Shown here in pieces: positions 1 through 9,262 of a stretch of DNA of 64,000 nt (the first letter of the stretch is position 1; each line of letters begins with the position of its first letter). The DNA lies in contig LR134135.1 of NCBI GenBank assembly GCA_900635465.1, forward strand, positions 620,001 to 684,000. The letters run 5' to 3'. This DNA comes from Lelliottia amnigena. GTDB lineage: Bacteria; Pseudomonadota; Gammaproteobacteria; Enterobacterales; Enterobacteriaceae. The position numbers and the translations under genes are program-made. Under the pieces are notes generated by a model. It did not search any database and was not told the origin of the DNA. It worked only from the letters and a program-made list of their open reading frames with translations.

Positions 1-1
1 C

Positions 2-538
2 GGGATTGTGGTGGTGATTCTTATGTCGCCCGTCTGGCTGCAAAAACAGTACGGCTTTGCCCCCGCGGTCACGCTGCAGGCGAACAGCATCGCGACCATC
101 ATGCTGTGCTTAGGCTGTTTGATTGCCGGTGTGGCGGCGGATCGCTTTGGCGCGAGCCTGACGTTTATCGTCGGCAGCCTGTTACTGGCGGGATCAAGCT
201 GGGCGTTCTATCACCTTGCTGGGAGCCATCCGGAACAGCTTTTCCTGCTGTATGGTGTGGTAGGGCTTTGCGTGGGCGTCGTGGGCGCTGTGCCGTACGT
301 TATGGTACGCGCGTTCCCGGCAGAAGTGCGATTCACCGGCATTTCGTTTTCGTACAACGTCTCCTACGCCATCTTTGGCGGTCTGACACCGATTGCCGTC
401 ACGCTGCTGATGGGCGTGTCGCCGATGGCTCCGGCCTGGTATGTGCTGGCGCTGTCACTGATGGGGCTGGCGTTAGGGATTTGGTTGCGCGGTGAGCGCC
501 ATCAGCTGATGGCGCATACACCAGTTAGTGAGGGGTAA
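2..538 (+). CDS. MFS transporter, C-terminal part (gene cut by window edge)
   Basis: The reading frame is open from the first bases of the window, so the gene begins upstream; about 178 residues are visible. They form several hydrophobic segments separated by short polar loops, including a loop with D-R-F-G of the kind found between paired helices in major facilitator superfamily (MFS) carriers, and a short charged tail after the last helix. The layout resembles the C-terminal half of the metabolite:H+ symporter branch (ProP/KgtP-like), but the substrate cannot be deduced from this piece. Its stop codon overlaps by 14 bases the stop end of the convergent iron-binding protein gene. The role is inner-membrane solute transport, by family inference only. 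Confidence 0.8.
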   Translation, partial: GIVVVILMSPVWLQKQYGFAPAVTLQANSIATIMLCLGCLIAGVAADRFGASLTFIVGSLLLAGSSWAFYHLAGSHPEQLFLLYGVVGLCVGVVGAVPYVMVRAFPAEVRFTGISFSYNVSYAIFGGLTPIAVTLLMGVSPMAPAWYVLALSLMGLALGIWLRGERHQLMAHTPVSEG

Positions 539-1649
539 AACTCAGGATGATGTTGTCATCCGGGATTTGCGTGAAGTTTTTAATCAGTTCGTGATAATCC
601 GCCAGCGGATCGACGTCATTGAAGAGCGTTGGGTAGAAAATTTTGCTCAACGCTTCAATGGCAATAATGTTGTACGGATTGTTATAGAAGTGATGATACA
701 GCGCGCCGGTATGCCCTTGCGCCACGGCCGGAATGCTGCTCACTCCCTGGCGTGACACCAGCGCGTTAAAGGCCGCAGCAACATCGCTTTCCGCCACGTT
801 GTAGCCAAACGGAATAATCGCCGTGCCTTTGGCCGGGCGTTTTGAACCGGTCATCAGGTAATAATCGGGGTTCAGAGAGATAATCTTTTCAACCGAGACA
901 TTTCCGCTCGCACCCGGCAGCAACTGTGAACCGATATTCACACCGCCAGCCGCTTCAACCAAACCGCCCCAGCCGTTGCGCGCATGGGTAAAGCAGCAGC
1001 CGTTATCCAGCCCGGCAACGCCTGCGATCGGCTCGATGAACACCAGCGGTTTTTTCGCAACTTTAGCCAGGCGCTGGTGAATCTTGTCGAGACGCTGCTG
1101 ATAGAAATCAATATACGCCTGCGCACGCTCGCGTTGCCCCAACACTTTACCCAGCAGGGCAATGCTCGGAACGGTGTTTTCAACCGGGTGCAATTCGTAA
1201 TCCACAAAGACCACGGGGACGTGTAGCGCCTCAAGCTTCGCTAATACGCCGCTCTGCACCAGCGACGGTTTGGCGCGGAGCTGGGCAATCATCAGGTCCG
1301 GCTGGCGAGAGATCACCGTTTCAAGATCCACATTCCCCTGATCGGAGAATTTCATATCGAGGATTTTTTCTGCTTCCGGCCATTTGCGCTTCAGCACGTT
1401 CCAGGTTTCAGTGTCCTGTTTTTTCGGCAGATTATTCCACGCCACGACGTTAGCAAACGGGTTGTCGCGCTCAAGCATCGCCAGCGTCAGGATATCGCGG
1501 CCATCCTGTAAAATGATGCGCTGCGGCGCCTGTGGGATCGTCACCGTGCGGTTATCAATATCGTTCACCGTCACCGGCCAGTCTTGCGCCATCGCCAGCA
1601 GCGGTGAGAGCAGCAGCGCTGCGCCGAGTAATGCCTTCTTAAGTGTCAT
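525..1649 (-). CDS. Periplasmic iron/siderophore ABC transporter substrate-binding protein
   Basis: This 374-residue protein starts with a typical signal peptide (basic M-T-L-K-K, hydrophobic core, cleavage after A-M-A near residue 21). The rest looks like the class III periplasmic binding fold of FecB/FhuD/BtuF-type proteins: an N-terminal lobe carrying the 'QRIILQDGRDILTL' segment, then long helices and a C-terminal lobe. It is the last gene of a three-gene minus-strand operon (permease, ATPase, binding protein), 24 bases after the ATPase gene. It should deliver a ferric chelate or haem-like ligand to the inner-membrane permease. A Fur-like site lies upstream of the operon. The exact ligand is unknown and no TonB-dependent receptor is visible in the window. 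Confidence 0.88.
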   Translation of the reverse strand: MTLKKALLGAALLLSPLLAMAQDWPVTVNDIDNRTVTIPQAPQRIILQDGRDILTLAMLERDNPFANVVAWNNLPKKQDTETWNVLKRKWPEAEKILDMKFSDQGNVDLETVISRQPDLMIAQLRAKPSLVQSGVLAKLEALHVPVVFVDYELHPVENTVPSIALLGKVLGQRERAQAYIDFYQQRLDKIHQRLAKVAKKPLVFIEPIAGVAGLDNGCCFTHARNGWGGLVEAAGGVNIGSQLLPGASGNVSVEKIISLNPDYYLMTGSKRPAKGTAIIPFGYNVAESDVAAAFNALVSRQGVSSIPAVAQGHTGALYHHFYNNPYNIIAIEALSKIFYPTLFNDVDPLADYHELIKNFTQIPDDNIILSFTPH

Positions 1650-1673
1650 TATTTCCCCGTCATTCCTTTATTT

Positions 1674-2447
1674 TTATGTTGTTAACCCATCGACCACCAC
1701 ATGCGGTAGCCCTTGCGAACACGTTTCCACGCGCCCCTGCACGCCATACACCGTCGCCAGATTTGCGGGGGTGACGACCTCTCCCGGAATACCGCTGGCA
1801 ATCAGCGCACCGTTTTTTAACATCACCGCATATTGCGCGTGGCGCAGCGCAATGTTGATGTCGTGAATCACCACGACGGTGACGATATTGCGCTGTCGTG
1901 TTTCACGGGCAACGATATCCATAACGTGAAACTGATAGTTGAGGTCGAGCGCGCTAAGCGGTTCATCCAGTAGGAGTAAATCAGGCTGACGGATCAGCGA
2001 TTGCGCCAACCCGATCAGCTGTTTTTGGCCGCCGGAGAGCTGGTCGAGATAGCTCATCGCCAGATGCGAGACGCCGAGTTTATGCAAAATGTCATAAGCT
2101 TCTTGTTCGGCATTGCCGTGGGTGTCGCCGCCGCTGGCGCGGCGCGCAACGATCACCGATTCCAGGGCGTGCAAATGCACTCCTGCCGGAAGCGACTGCG
2201 GCAAATACACCACTTTTTGCGCACGCTTTGCGGGCGGCAGGGTCATCAGATCCTCACCGTTGAGGGCGATTTTGCCTTGCGCCGGATTGAGATCAGCCAG
2301 CGCGCGCAGCAGCGTTGATTTCCCCGAACCGTTGGGCCCTAGCAGGGCGGTGATTTTGCCGCGCGGCAGCAGCGGGGTGGTAAGCCCGTCGATGATTTTC
2401 TTTTTGCGATAACCGGTGTGCAGATCGGTAACGAGTAAACCGTCCAT
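1674..2447 (-). CDS. Iron/siderophore ABC transporter ATP-binding protein
   Basis: A 257-residue ABC ATPase of the FecE/FepC type. Visible motifs are Walker A (GPNGSGKST, about residues 37-45), a Q-loop (YLPQSL), the signature LSGGQKQ (about 137-143), Walker B (LLLLDEP) and a switch histidine (VVIHDI). It powers import through the adjacent FecCD-type permease. Its ATG overlaps the permease stop codon by one base (TGATG), which implies translational coupling. The binding-protein gene follows after a short gap. The C-terminal V-Y-G-V-Q-G segment is typical of iron-chelate importers. Confidence 0.93.
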   Translation of the reverse strand: MDGLLVTDLHTGYRKKKIIDGLTTPLLPRGKITALLGPNGSGKSTLLRALADLNPAQGKIALNGEDLMTLPPAKRAQKVVYLPQSLPAGVHLHALESVIVARRASGGDTHGNAEQEAYDILHKLGVSHLAMSYLDQLSGGQKQLIGLAQSLIRQPDLLLLDEPLSALDLNYQFHVMDIVARETRQRNIVTVVVIHDINIALRHAQYAVMLKNGALIASGIPGEVVTPANLATVYGVQGRVETCSQGLPHVVVDGLTT

Positions 2448-3520
2448 CAGAGCGTTCCCCGGTGGCGAATAATAATGCTCAGGAAGAAAGGCACGCCGAC
2501 CAGTGACGTGACAATCCCGACGGGAATGATGACGCCAGGCACGATATTTTTAGACAGCACGGAGGCCAGGGAAAGCACCAGCGCGCCGATCAGCATACTG
2601 CCCGGCAGGTAAAAGCGGTGATCTTCACCAAACATCATGCGGGAAATATGCGGGGCGACAAGACCGATAAAGCCGATCGGGCCGACAAAGGCCACCGTCA
2701 GAGCCGAAATGATGCTGATGCGCAGCAGGGTGGTGAGCCGCAGTTTGCGCACGTTGATGCCAAAGCTGACGGCGCGATCTTCCCCCAGACGCAGGGCGGT
2801 AAGCTTCCACGCGTTTTTCAGCGAGAGCGGGACGACAATCAGCAGCACCACGACCAGAATCGCCAGTTTCTCCCACGATGCGCGTGCCAGGCTGCCCATC
2901 GTCCAGAACACTAGCCCCTGTAAGGTGTCTTCGCTGGCGACAAACTGCAGAATCGAAATTAATGCATTGAACGTGAACACCAACGCGATACCAAACAGCA
3001 CCACGCCGGATGTGGCGACGCGTGTCCAGCGGCTGATACCGTCGAGAATAAAGCAGGCCATCAGTGCAAAAACAAAAGCGTTAACGGAGATAAACCACTG
3101 GTCGGGAATGCCAGGAATCCCTACGCCAAGGATGATCGCCAGTGCGGCACCAAACGAGGCGGCAGAGGAAACGCCCAGCGTAAATGGGCTGGCGAGGGGG
3201 TTATTCAGGATGGTTTGCATCTCGGCACCGGCTAAACCCAACGCCAGACCGACGACCACCGCCATGAGCGCGAAAGGCAGCCGTAAATCCCAGACGATCA
3301 CGCGGGTGCCCGCGTCAGCGGAGGCGGCATCAAACAGCGTGTGCCAAAGCGTGGCGACGGAAATTCCGGACGGGCCGAGGGTAAAATCAAGCAGCAGCGA
3401 GAGCAGGATCAGCAGCAGGAGAACACCGCCGAGGATAAAGCGCCGCAAGATGATTTTCTTGTAATGCGACGCGACAGCGGCACCGTCAGGATTAGCCTTG
3501 GTGGCTAAAATGGAACTCAT
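2447..3520 (-). CDS. FecCD-family iron ABC transporter permease
   Basis: A 357-residue, very hydrophobic protein with about ten predicted membrane segments. It carries the FecCD hallmark 'GAEMQTILNNPLASPFTLG' (about residues 101-119) and the 'GFIGLVAPHISRMMFGEDHR' region (about 288-307), which in this family contacts the ATPase. It is the first gene of the three-gene iron uptake operon and lies directly downstream of a Fur-like operator. One permease gene suggests a homodimeric channel as in BtuC/FepDG-like importers. Specificity cannot be assigned. Confidence 0.93.
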   Translation of the reverse strand: MSSILATKANPDGAAVASHYKKIILRRFILGGVLLLLILLSLLLDFTLGPSGISVATLWHTLFDAASADAGTRVIVWDLRLPFALMAVVVGLALGLAGAEMQTILNNPLASPFTLGVSSAASFGAALAIILGVGIPGIPDQWFISVNAFVFALMACFILDGISRWTRVATSGVVLFGIALVFTFNALISILQFVASEDTLQGLVFWTMGSLARASWEKLAILVVVLLIVVPLSLKNAWKLTALRLGEDRAVSFGINVRKLRLTTLLRISIISALTVAFVGPIGFIGLVAPHISRMMFGEDHRFYLPGSMLIGALVLSLASVLSKNIVPGVIIPVGIVTSLVGVPFFLSIIIRHRGTL

Positions 3521-3630
3521 TGGCTTACCTTATGCAACACATCAGAACCGTATTTTATCCCAAAACGTTCCTGTACAAAGGCTGCCTGATATCCAATATC
3601 CGGGGATGCTGCCGGTGACAATATTCCGGA

Positions 3631-3645
3631 TGATAATGCTTATCA
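3631..3645 (-). promoter_or_regulatory. Predicted Fur box upstream of the iron ABC operon
   Basis: The sequence TGATAATGCTTATCA matches the 7-1-7 Fur inverted repeat (TGATAAT-N-ATTATCA) in all but one position. It lies about 110 bases upstream of the permease start. This placement fits iron repression of the three-gene operon. Known: Fur-Fe(II) binds such repeats; inferred: it does so here. Confidence 0.72.
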
Positions 3646-3703
3646 ATTGAAAATACAGGAATCACAGATGCCGTTTAGCTACGGTTGCAGTTTCGCACAA
3701 AAA

Positions 3704-4954
3704 TTAACCTTCGAGTTTTCGAAACGTCATGTACGCACCGGCTGCACTCAGGGTCACAGGGACCAGAAAGCTATGGTCCATGCGGGTGAATTCCATCATG
3801 AGTGCGATAGCGGTAACGGGCATTTGCATGGATGCCGATAAAAAACCTGCCGCGCCCGTCAGCGTAAAGCTGGCCATATCGCTCCCAGGAAAGAAGCGGC
3901 CAAGCAGCATAAAGAGCAGCGAACCCAGCAGTGCGCCAACGGCGAGCCCGGGCGTCAATAATCCCCCTTCCGCACCGCCGCGTAAAACGGCCCAGATCAC
4001 GAAGATTTTGAGACACAGAATCGCGGCCGCAAGTTTCAGCGTGACGTCGCCCGCAAGCGTGAGCTGAATCGGGCCTTTGCCGTTGCCGGGCAACTGCGGA
4101 AACCACATGGATAACGCGCCCAGTGCCGCGAATGCCACCAGACTGAACACCGGCATTTGCCAGTTGCTGCGCACTTTGCTGCGCGCGCGCTGGGTAATGC
4201 GGCGAAACCAAAAGGCGGTAACGCCAAACAGTGGGCCTGAAAATGCGGCCCAGAAGACCAGCGAGCTGGCAGCCATTTCGGTCGTAAAGCGATATTGGTG
4301 TTCATCGCCCAGCCCCAGCGTAGCGACCCACGCCGCAAGGGCTGACGTCACCAGAGCGGCAATGGCCGCTTCCCAGCTAAAGCTGATTAATAGCACTTCG
4401 AGGGTGAAAATCGCGCCAGCCAGCGGAACGTTGTACACCGCCGCCAGCCCCGCGCCTGCACCGCAGGCAATCATCAGTTGGATATCTGCTGGCGTCAGGT
4501 GCAAACGCCGGGCAATTCCTCCGGCAAACAACGCGCCCACTTCACGCGGTGCAACTTCGCGGCCCAGCGGTGAGCCCATCGCAACGGTGATAATTTGCAG
4601 CAGAGCGTGAATAAGCGTGGTGATGCCAGGCATCGGTTTATCGGGCTGGTTGACGGCGGCGCTAATACTGACGCGTTTTTTACCGTAGCGCGCAAGGAGC
4701 CACCAGCCGCAGCCCGCAATGAGGCCCGCAGCCAGCAGGGCGAGAAATCTCCGCTGCGCGCTGGCATCCGTCACGCCTTCTAAAAAAGATTGCGGGCTGA
4801 TGAGCGCTTTCTGGCTGTAGCCATAAACGAGATGCTGGATCTCGTGCAGAAGCAGGGCGAGCAGCATGCCACCCAGCCCGGCCAAAATGCCGGTGAGCAA
4901 TAAGGCGATCCAGCGTTGCAGCCAGTAAGAACGAGAGGGGACATTCGCCGTCAT
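3704..4954 (-). CDS. ClC-family chloride channel/antiporter
   Basis: A 416-residue integral membrane protein of the voltage-gated chloride channel (ClC) family. Key motifs are G-S-P-L-G-R-E near residue 130, which holds the gating glutamate of the G-(K/R)-E-G-P signature in variant form, N-V-P-L-A-G in the following helix, and a later G-G-L-L-T-P-G-L segment equivalent to the chloride-binding G-x-F-x-P helix. I chose the ATG at 4954 (MTANVPS); an upstream in-frame TTG at 4996 would add 14 residues that do not look like a family N terminus. Length is close to ClcB (about 418 residues), but the motif variants leave the ClcA/ClcB/other choice open. E. coli does not carry this gene here. Confidence 0.87.
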   Translation of the reverse strand: MTANVPSRSYWLQRWIALLLTGILAGLGGMLLALLLHEIQHLVYGYSQKALISPQSFLEGVTDASAQRRFLALLAAGLIAGCGWWLLARYGKKRVSISAAVNQPDKPMPGITTLIHALLQIITVAMGSPLGREVAPREVGALFAGGIARRLHLTPADIQLMIACGAGAGLAAVYNVPLAGAIFTLEVLLISFSWEAAIAALVTSALAAWVATLGLGDEHQYRFTTEMAASSLVFWAAFSGPLFGVTAFWFRRITQRARSKVRSNWQMPVFSLVAFAALGALSMWFPQLPGNGKGPIQLTLAGDVTLKLAAAILCLKIFVIWAVLRGGAEGGLLTPGLAVGALLGSLLFMLLGRFFPGSDMASFTLTGAAGFLSASMQMPVTAIALMMEFTRMDHSFLVPVTLSAAGAYMTFRKLEG

Positions 4955-5070
4955 ATGAGCATCTTTAAGAAAAGAGTGAGAACCAGTGTTCCACAAAGCG
5001 CATTAACAGGATATCAATCAGAAGTATAAAGCGGGGGATTTCGTGCCCGCGAGGCGGGCACGAAGGGGGA

Positions 5071-5637
5071 TCAGTGTTTTTCACCAATCGGCAGAACGGT
5101 ACGGCCAAACTGTTCGTTCAGCACTTCACCCATTGCCAGGTAGATAGCGCTTGCGCCACACACCAGACCAATCCAGCCTGCAATGTGAACGATACCTTCG
5201 TTATCCGCCAGATGACCAATCGCCAGCAGGGCGAACAGAACGGTCAGGCTCAGGAACACGAACTGCAGCGCGCGGTTGCCCGCCAGAGTGCCGAAGAACA
5301 TGAACAGCGTGAAGACGCCCCACAGGCCCAGGTATACGCCCAGAAAGTGCGCGTTGGCCGCGTCAGCCAGACCCATTTTCGGCATGATCAGAATAGCGAC
5401 CAGAGTCAGCCAGAATGAACCGTAAGAGGTGAATGCCGTTAAACCGAAGGTATTGCCTTTTTTATATTCCAGCAGGCCCGCGAAGATTTGCGCGATACCG
5501 CCGTAAAAAATGCCCATCGCCAGGATAATGCTATCCATCGGGAAGAAACCGATGTTATGCAGGTTCAGCAGAATTGTGGTCATGCCAAAACCCATCAGGC
5601 CCAGCGGAGCCGGATTAGCCAACTTAGTGTTGCCCAT
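5071..5637 (-). CDS. satP: Acetate/succinate:proton symporter SatP
   Basis: A 188-residue protein, the same length as E. coli SatP (YaaH), with six predicted membrane helices. The family signature N-P-A-P-L-G-L is at residues 7-13, followed by the first helix; this defines the GPR1/FUN34/YaaH acetate transporter family. It moves acetate and succinate across the inner membrane with protons. The gene stands alone on the minus strand, divergent from dnaK, as in E. coli. Downstream (5043-5065) a short GC-rich inverted repeat, cccgcgaggcggg, could end the transcript. Confidence 0.95.
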   Translation of the reverse strand: MGNTKLANPAPLGLMGFGMTTILLNLHNIGFFPMDSIILAMGIFYGGIAQIFAGLLEYKKGNTFGLTAFTSYGSFWLTLVAILIMPKMGLADAANAHFLGVYLGLWGVFTLFMFFGTLAGNRALQFVFLSLTVLFALLAIGHLADNEGIVHIAGWIGLVCGASAIYLAMGEVLNEQFGRTVLPIGEKH

Positions 5638-5783
5638 AAGTCCTCAAAAGAAATCATCATTAAATGGTGAAGTGGTTAAACCCGCGCCAACTCTCCCTGG
5701 CGGGGCGCGGCATCATAAAGGGCGCAACACTCGACGTCTATGATCTGAACAGGGGGAATTTAAAATATTTTTTATGCTTACCC

Positions 5784-5809
5784 CTTGATGGATGCGGTTA
5801 CGACCCCAT
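5784..5809 (+). promoter_or_regulatory. Sigma-32 heat-shock promoter dnaKp1
   Basis: CTTGAT (5784-5789) and CCCCAT (5804-5809) are separated by 14 bases, matching the sigma-32 consensus CTTGAAA-N13/15-CCCCAT. The surrounding bases closely resemble the first E. coli dnaK heat-shock promoter. It lies about 125 bases before the dnaK start. Confidence 0.87.
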
Positions 5810-5858
5810 CTTGTAGTCAACCGCAGTGAGTGAAGCTGAAAAAAATCAAATCTGGGCA

Positions 5859-5885
5859 GTTGAAACCGCACGTTTCGCCCTTATT
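5859..5885 (+). promoter_or_regulatory. Second sigma-32-type promoter upstream of dnaK (dnaKp2-like)
   Basis: GTTGAAA (5859-5865) is followed by CGCCCTTATT (5876-5885), resembling the weaker second E. coli dnaK heat-shock promoter in sequence and in distance from the gene. The -10 match is poorer than for p1. Confidence 0.6.
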
Positions 5886-5933
5886 ACAGATTCACAACCA
5901 CATGATGAACAAATTTTTAGTGGAGACGTTTAG

Positions 5934-7856
5934 ATGGGTAAAATTATTGGTATCGACTTGGGTACTACCAACTCTTGTGTAGCGATTATGGATGGTACTA
6001 CTGCTCGTGTGCTGGAGAACGCCGAAGGCGATCGCACCACGCCTTCTATTATTGCGTATACCCAGGACGGTGAAACTCTGGTTGGCCAGCCGGCTAAACG
6101 TCAGGCCGTGACAAACCCGCAAAACACGCTTTTTGCGATTAAACGCCTGATTGGTCGCCGCTTCCAGGACGAAGAAGTGCAGCGTGATGAAGCCATCATG
6201 CCGTACAAAATCATCGGTGCAGACAACGGTGATGCATGGATCGACGTGAAGGGCCAGAAAATGGCACCACCGCAGATCTCTGCTGAAGTGCTGAAGAAAA
6301 TGAAGAAAACGGCTGAAGATTACCTGGGCGAACCGGTAACTGAAGCGGTTATCACCGTACCTGCATACTTCAACGATGCACAGCGTCAGGCAACGAAAGA
6401 TGCCGGTCGTATCGCGGGTCTGGAAGTAAAACGTATTATCAACGAACCAACTGCTGCTGCTCTGGCTTACGGCCTGGACAAAGAAGTTGGCAACCGTACT
6501 ATCGCGGTTTATGACCTCGGTGGCGGTACTTTCGATATCTCTATTATCGAAATCGACGAAGTTGACGGCGAAAAAACCTTCGAAGTTCTGGCAACCAACG
6601 GTGATACCCACCTGGGTGGTGAAGACTTCGACAGCCGTATGATCAACTACCTCGTTGACGAATTTAAGAAAGATCAGGGCATTGACCTGCGTAACGATCC
6701 GCTGGCCATGCAGCGCCTGAAAGAAGCCGCAGAAAAAGCGAAAATTGAGCTCTCTTCTGCGCAGCAGACCGACGTTAACCTGCCGTACATCACTGCAGAC
6801 GCGAGCGGTCCAAAACACATGAACATCAAAGTGACCCGTGCGAAACTGGAAAGCCTGGTCGAAGACCTGGTGAACCGTTCTATCGAGCCACTGAAAGTTG
6901 CTCTGCAGGATGCGGGCCTGTCTGTCTCTGATATCCAGGACGTTATTCTTGTTGGTGGTCAGACACGTATGCCAATGGTTCAGAAGAAAGTGGCTGAATT
7001 CTTTGGTAAAGAGCCGCGTAAAGACGTTAACCCGGACGAAGCCGTTGCAATCGGTGCTGCTGTTCAGGGTGGTGTATTGACCGGTGAAGTGAAAGACGTA
7101 CTGCTGCTGGACGTTACCCCGCTGTCTCTGGGTATCGAAACCATGGGCGGCGTGATGACGGCGCTGATCAGCAAAAACACCACCATCCCGACCAAGCACA
7201 GCCAGGTGTTCTCTACCGCTGAAGACAACCAGTCTGCGGTAACCATCCATGTGCTGCAGGGTGAGCGTAAACGTGCTGCGGATAACAAAGATCTGGGCCA
7301 GTTTAACCTCGACGGTATCAGCCCGGCACCGCGCGGTATGCCTCAGATCGAAGTGACTTTTGACATCGATGCTGATGGTATCCTGCACGTTTCCGCGAAA
7401 GACAAAAACAGCGGTAAAGAGCAGAAGATCACCATCAAGGCGTCTTCTGGTCTGAACGAAGAAGAGATCCAGAAAATGGTGCGTGAAGCGGAAGCTAACG
7501 CCGAGTCTGACCGTAAGTTCGAAGAACTGGTTCAGACCCGTAACCAGGGTGACCATTTGCTGCACAGTACGCGTAAGCAGGTTGAAGAAGCAGGCGATCA
7601 ACTGCCAGCTGACGATAAAACCGCTATCGAGACTGCATTGAGCGCGCTGGAAACTTCCCTGAAAGGCGAAGACAAAGCGGATATCGAAGCGAAAATGCAG
7701 GAACTGGCGCAAGCGTCCCAGAAGCTGATGGAAATTGCTCAGCAACAGCACGCACAGCAGCAAGCGGGTGCAGCAGGCGCTGATGCTTCTCAGAACAATG
7801 CGAAAGACGACGACGTTGTTGACGCTGAGTTCGAAGAAGTTAAAGACAAAAAGTAA
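5934..7856 (+). CDS. dnaK: Molecular chaperone DnaK (Hsp70)
   Basis: 640 residues (E. coli 638). The N-terminal ATPase domain opens with G-I-D-L-G-T-T-N-S and holds the phosphate-2 motif D-L-G-G-G-T-F-D (about residues 194-201). The conserved D-V-T-P-L-S-L-G linker/substrate-domain boundary is near 393-400, and the lid ends in E-E-V-K-D-K-K. DnaK binds exposed hydrophobic peptides and cycles with DnaJ and GrpE in the cytoplasm. The gene is preceded by GGAG about 10 bases before ATG and by two sigma-32 promoters. dnaJ follows after 86 bases that contain a strong hairpin. Confidence 0.99.
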   Translation: MGKIIGIDLGTTNSCVAIMDGTTARVLENAEGDRTTPSIIAYTQDGETLVGQPAKRQAVTNPQNTLFAIKRLIGRRFQDEEVQRDEAIMPYKIIGADNGDAWIDVKGQKMAPPQISAEVLKKMKKTAEDYLGEPVTEAVITVPAYFNDAQRQATKDAGRIAGLEVKRIINEPTAAALAYGLDKEVGNRTIAVYDLGGGTFDISIIEIDEVDGEKTFEVLATNGDTHLGGEDFDSRMINYLVDEFKKDQGIDLRNDPLAMQRLKEAAEKAKIELSSAQQTDVNLPYITADASGPKHMNIKVTRAKLESLVEDLVNRSIEPLKVALQDAGLSVSDIQDVILVGGQTRMPMVQKKVAEFFGKEPRKDVNPDEAVAIGAAVQGGVLTGEVKDVLLLDVTPLSLGIETMGGVMTALISKNTTIPTKHSQVFSTAEDNQSAVTIHVLQGERKRAADNKDLGQFNLDGISPAPRGMPQIEVTFDIDADGILHVSAKDKNSGKEQKITIKASSGLNEEEIQKMVREAEANAESDRKFEELVQTRNQGDHLLHSTRKQVEEAGDQLPADDKTAIETALSALETSLKGEDKADIEAKMQELAQASQKLMEIAQQQHAQQQAGAAGADASQNNAKDDDVVDAEFEEVKDKK

Positions 7857-7882
7857 TCGCCCTGATGCAGGGTAATTAATCG

Positions 7883-7915
7883 GCACGGGCGTAGAGGTTT
7901 CCTCTCCGCCCGTGC
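7883..7915 (+). other. Stable stem-loop in the dnaK-dnaJ spacer
   Basis: GCACGGGCG (7883-7891) pairs perfectly with CGCCCGTGC (7907-7915), and AGAGG/CCTCT extends the stem to a three-base TTT loop across one mismatch. No T-run follows, so this is not a classic intrinsic terminator. It more likely stabilises the dnaK message 3' end or tunes dnaK:dnaJ expression; E. coli has a comparable structure and reported small RNAs in this spacer. Confidence 0.7.
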
Positions 7916-7942
7916 TCGCATGTTAAGGGGCTGAAAAAACCA

Positions 7943-9091
7943 ATGGCAAAGCAAGATTTTTACGAGATTTTAGGCGTTCCGAAAACCGCGGAAGAGCGTG
8001 AAATCAAGAAGGCGTACAAGCGCCTGGCCATGAAGTTTCACCCGGATCGTAATCAGGGTGATAAAGAGGCCGAAGCCAAATTTAAAGAGATCAAAGAAGC
8101 CTACGAGATCCTGACCGATGCGCAGAAGCGTGCGGCGTACGATCAGTACGGTCATGCCGCGTTTGAACAAGGTGGCATGGGCGGTGGTGGTTACGGTGGC
8201 GGCGGCTTTGGCGGCGGCGGTGCTGATTTTGGCGATATCTTTGGCGATGTTTTCGGTGATATCTTCGGCGGTGGCCGTGGACGCCAGCGCGCGTCCCGTG
8301 GTGCAGATCTGCGCTACAACATGGAATTGACGCTGGAAGAAGCAGTACGTGGTGTGACCAAAGAGATCCGCATTCCTACGCTGGAAGAGTGTGATATCTG
8401 CCACGGCAGCGGCGCGAAAGTCGGCACTAAACCGCAGACGTGTCCTACCTGTCATGGTTCCGGTCAGGTCCAGATTCGTCAGGGCTTCTTCGCGGTGCAG
8501 CAAGCGTGTCCGCACTGTCATGGTCGCGGTACGTTGATTAAAGATCCGTGCAACAAGTGTCACGGTCATGGCCGCATCGAGAAAACCAAAACCCTGTCTG
8601 TGAAAATCCCGGCAGGCGTTGACACCGGTGACCGTATTCGTCTGGCAGGTGAAGGTGAAGCGGGTGAACACGGCGCGCAGGCAGGCGATCTGTACGTTCA
8701 GGTTCAGGTAAAACAGCACGCGATTTTCGAGCGTGAAGGGAATAACCTGTACTGCGAAGTGCCGATCAACTTTGCGATGGCTGCACTGGGTGGCGAAATT
8801 GAAGTCCCGACTTTAGACGGTCGTGTGAATCTGAAAGTCCCTGGTGAGACACAAACCGGCAAGCTGTTCCGCATGCGTGGAAGAGGCGTTAAATCGGTTC
8901 GCGGCGGTGCGCAGGGTGACCTGCTGTGTCGTGTGGTCGTTGAAACACCAGTCGGTCTGAACGACAAACAGAAACAGCTGTTAAAAGAGTTACAGGAAAG
9001 CTTCGGCGGCCCAACGGGTGCAAATAACAGTCCGCGTTCCAAAAGCTTCTTCGACGGCGTGAAAAAGTTCTTCGATGATTTGACCCGCTAA
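7943..9091 (+). CDS. dnaJ: Co-chaperone DnaJ (Hsp40)
   Basis: 382 residues (E. coli 376). Domain order: J domain (about 1-70) with the DnaK-stimulating H-P-D at 33-35; a glycine/phenylalanine-rich linker with runs of G-G-G-G (about 76-112); a zinc-binding domain with four C-x-x-C-x-G-x-G repeats ([32 protein letters not shown]); then C-terminal substrate-binding domains. It delivers substrates to DnaK and stimulates its ATPase. It is co-transcribed with dnaK, and a strong terminator follows. The extra residues relative to E. coli lie in the glycine-rich linker. Confidence 0.99.
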   Translation: MAKQDFYEILGVPKTAEEREIKKAYKRLAMKFHPDRNQGDKEAEAKFKEIKEAYEILTDAQKRAAYDQYGHAAFEQGGMGGGGYGGGGFGGGGADFGDIFGDVFGDIFGGGRGRQRASRGADLRYNMELTLEEAVRGVTKEIRIPTLEECDICHGSGAKVGTKPQTCPTCHGSGQVQIRQGFFAVQQACPHCHGRGTLIKDPCNKCHGHGRIEKTKTLSVKIPAGVDTGDRIRLAGEGEAGEHGAQAGDLYVQVQVKQHAIFEREGNNLYCEVPINFAMAALGGEIEVPTLDGRVNLKVPGETQTGKLFRMRGRGVKSVRGGAQGDLLCRVVVETPVGLNDKQKQLLKELQESFGGPTGANNSPRSKSFFDGVKKFFDDLTR

Positions 9092-9116
9092 ACCGTTAGC
9101 TGGTGTGTAAATCACA

Positions 9117-9149
9117 AAGCCCGGAAGCGATTCCGGGCTTTTTGTTTTT
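9117..9149 (+). terminator. Intrinsic terminator of the dnaK-dnaJ operon
   Basis: AAGCCCGGAA pairs with TTCCGGGCTT around a GCGA tetraloop, followed by TTTGTTTTT. This is a strong rho-independent terminator 26 bases after the dnaJ stop. Confidence 0.93.
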
Positions 9150-9262
9150 GTGCATATTGCTCGGTAAAACTGAGTTTATACTCAATATTAATCTGTTTTT
9201 CCCGAGCTGTTGGCCTTGGTATGATGGTTTTAACGAAGTATCGTCTTTAAGAGAGAACCAAA

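Noticed and set aside
4955..4996. Upstream TTG start for the ClC protein
   Set aside because: It would add 14 residues unlike any transporter N terminus; the ATG at 4954 gives the usual family length.
5892..7886. 664-codon open frame on the strand opposite dnaK
   Set aside because: It mirrors dnaK almost end to end. Long antisense frames over dnaK are a known by-product of its codon pattern; the predicted protein is a low-complexity hydrophobic/arginine mix without domain features or a credible start.
7970..8719. 249-codon open frame opposite dnaJ
   Set aside because: Antisense shadow of a strongly codon-biased gene, with no ribosome-binding site and no recognisable family.
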